Shown here piece after piece: positions 62,667-64,000 of a stretch of 64,000 nucleotides of DNA. The stretch is from the NCBI RefSeq assembly GCF_000425165.1, contig NZ_AULG01000022.1, forward strand, positions 1 to 64,000, in the 5' to 3' direction. The translations under genes and the position numbers were made by a program. Origin of the DNA: Photobacterium halotolerans DSM 18316 (lineage in GTDB: Bacteria; Pseudomonadota; Gammaproteobacteria; Enterobacterales; Vibrionaceae). How positions within the stretch are numbered: the stretch's first letter is position 1; every line of letters begins with the position of its first letter. The notes under the pieces are model-generated. The model saw only the letters and a program-made list of their open reading frames with translations. It did not search any database and had not been told where the DNA came from.

Positions 62667-64000
62667 GCTCAGCTTACGGCCGAGATCAAAGTTGCGGGTA
62701 ACACTGACATCACCGGCGCGCTCATTGCCACTGTCGATGAAAACGGCAAGGATCTCGGCAGCCTGACGCTCAACACCGGCAGCCTGAGCTACAGCGATCT
62801 CAACAACACCGACTACCGTCAGGACCAGTCGGCAGGCCTCACCACCAGTGTCGGGGTGCAGCAAGGGGGGATCGATTCCACCTATAACAGCAGCAACCTG
62901 CAGTACACCAACACCTCGTCTTACAGCAAAGACAAAACGCTCGCAACCTTGGGGCAGGGCGAGATCATCCTGAGTGATGACAGCGACCTCACGGCGCTGA
63001 ACCGCGATACCAGTACTACCAGCCGGGATCTGTTCGAAGTCGACCGCCAGCAGGGCAATGTGGATGTCACCCTCGACCACCGCCTGCTGACGGAAGAAGG
63101 CCGCAATAACATTGCCGAGGATGTGAAGCGGAATGGCATCTTTGTTGATGCCGTCATGGATGCGGCACAGAAAGAAAGCATTGGCCTGCTGGGTGATGCC
63201 GAAAACGGCGTAGAGAATTTCTTTGCCCATCAGGACAACAAACAGAAATTCTTTACCGCTACCAAAAACTTCGTCACCGGGCCAGAGAATGCGGCACTGG
63301 TCGCTGTGCTGAACGACAGCCACGCCACCCCGGCGCAAAAACAGGCAGCCTACGGTGCGTTGTCGGGATACATCTCAGATGAACTGGGCATTACTCCGGC
63401 AGAAGCCCTGCTGGCCGTGGTTGAAACCTATGGTGATCAAGTCACCAAAGGGGCGTATGCCAACGGCACCCTGTACATCAACGACAGTGAACACTCTCGC
63501 CTTGAAGATGCGGTCAACACAGTCGGCCATGAAACTCAGCACCATATAGACGCGCAGCGCGGGCATCAGGGTGACGGTGAGACTTACGAACAGAACCGCG
63601 AGCAGTATGCCGAGGTGATGGGGGAAGCGACAGAAGATTACCTGAGCTTCAACTACAGCAATGCCGGTCATGGCGAATTTGGCGGCTGGAATACCCAGAA
63701 CGGCACCCAGGGCAGCGAGCTGATTTCGCAAAACCAAAGTCGTTTTGACCACGACAGGCAAAACGGGCAGATGGATTTCCGCTTGCCGAATGAAAAAGAG
63801 CAGCATGCCCTGAATAAACTGGCCGGGGATGACCCGGCGAAACAAAGGGAACTGTTGAGCGCCGCCTGCGCGATGATCAAATGTTCGGCAGAGTTTGCTT
63901 ATGGGAGTGATGAGCGGGCTTACTATCAGGCACTGGAAGCGGAAGGAGCCCAGAACACCGATGCCCAAACGGTTCTGAAAAACTACCACGAGAGCTATGT
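62667..64000 (+). CDS. Displaced CdiA-CT cassette 3 (class A pre-toxin; runs off window)
   Basis: The open frame begins with the shared CdiA stem (EIKVAGNTDITGALIATVDE), passes EDVKRN and continues with the class A pre-toxin found in full-length CdiA. It includes HETQH (63528-63542) and SAACAMIKCSAEFAYGSDE. From there it diverges (RAYYQALEAEGAQNTDAQTV versus EYEYYRALEDEGANHQDAQ in CdiA), so a different tip is expected beyond 64,000. No signal peptide or standard start is present. It is nearly identical in DNA to CdiA over about 1.2 kb, the longest recombination substrate in the array. Confidence 0.85.

Noticed and set aside
53739..63338. Long antisense open frames opposite the shared CdiA stems (53739-54551, 56235-56810, 58981-59697, 62511-63338) with very similar translations
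   Set aside because: They are mirror images of the repeated CdiA coding sequence. Similarity follows from DNA identity of the copies; no ribosome binding sites or independent constraint are visible.

Overview
The window is a piece of the second chromosome of a Vibrionaceae bacterium. It carries the chromosome II replication and partition block: the initiator gene rctB, an origin with six Dam-site iterons at exact 23-bp spacing, a perfect DnaA box, parA2/parB2, and six sites matching the chromosome II parS consensus. Overall base composition and the PEP-CTERM protein would suit a Photobacterium, Grimontia or Enterovibrio type organism, but the genus cannot be fixed from the sequence alone.

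Layout. 1-9.7 kb: accessory genes. These are the 5' part of an Hcp gene behind a textbook sigma-54 promoter, a membrane sulfatase-family protein, a DEDDh exonuclease, an AraC regulator, a GGDEF protein with a decayed EAL domain, a PEP-CTERM protein, an NlpE-like lipoprotein and an exported protein interrupted at a G7 tract. 9.7-14 kb: an RND efflux pump with its adaptor. 14-25 kb: the chromosome II maintenance block, followed by tmcA, a small unknown gene and a FapA/DUF342 gene, with parS2 sites on both sides. 25-34 kb: a DctB/DctD-like two-component pair whose regulator lacks sigma-54 activator motifs, pdxH, a PAS-LuxR regulator, a candidate small RNA, a predicted manganese exporter, an AEC transporter, and an intergenic cluster of RctB-type iterons. 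33-40 kb: proline catabolism (PutR-like regulator, short PutA, a separate gene resembling the PutA C-terminal lid domain, PutP). 40-45 kb: ohrR/ohr, a Sel1-repeat protein, a hexapeptide acetyltransferase and acetate kinase.

45-64 kb is the most unusual part: a contact-dependent inhibition (CDI) type two-partner system, cdiB-cdiA-immunity. CdiA has 3067 residues and ends in a TNT-like NAD glycohydrolase domain. Behind it lie three displaced CdiA C-terminal cassettes, each preceded by a 164-bp linker repeat of constant length. Cassettes 1 and 2 carry related nonspecific endonuclease toxins with YezG-like immunity genes, and cassette 3 runs off the window. Every copy contains one of two alternative pre-toxin regions, and both kinds carry an HExxH zinc-metallopeptidase-like motif. 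Long near-identical direct repeats upstream of the switch point provide obvious substrates for swapping toxin tips onto the full-length CdiA.

How the parts fit: RctB, ori2, ParAB2 and parS2 replicate and segregate the replicon, and the remote iteron cluster may titrate RctB. The put genes form a proline uptake and oxidation unit. The CDI locus encodes secretion (CdiB), a delivery stick with a low-GC central segment likely to be the receptor-binding part (CdiA), a toxin tip, cognate immunity, and a silent store of alternative tips. No tRNA, rRNA, CRISPR array or intact insertion sequence was seen.
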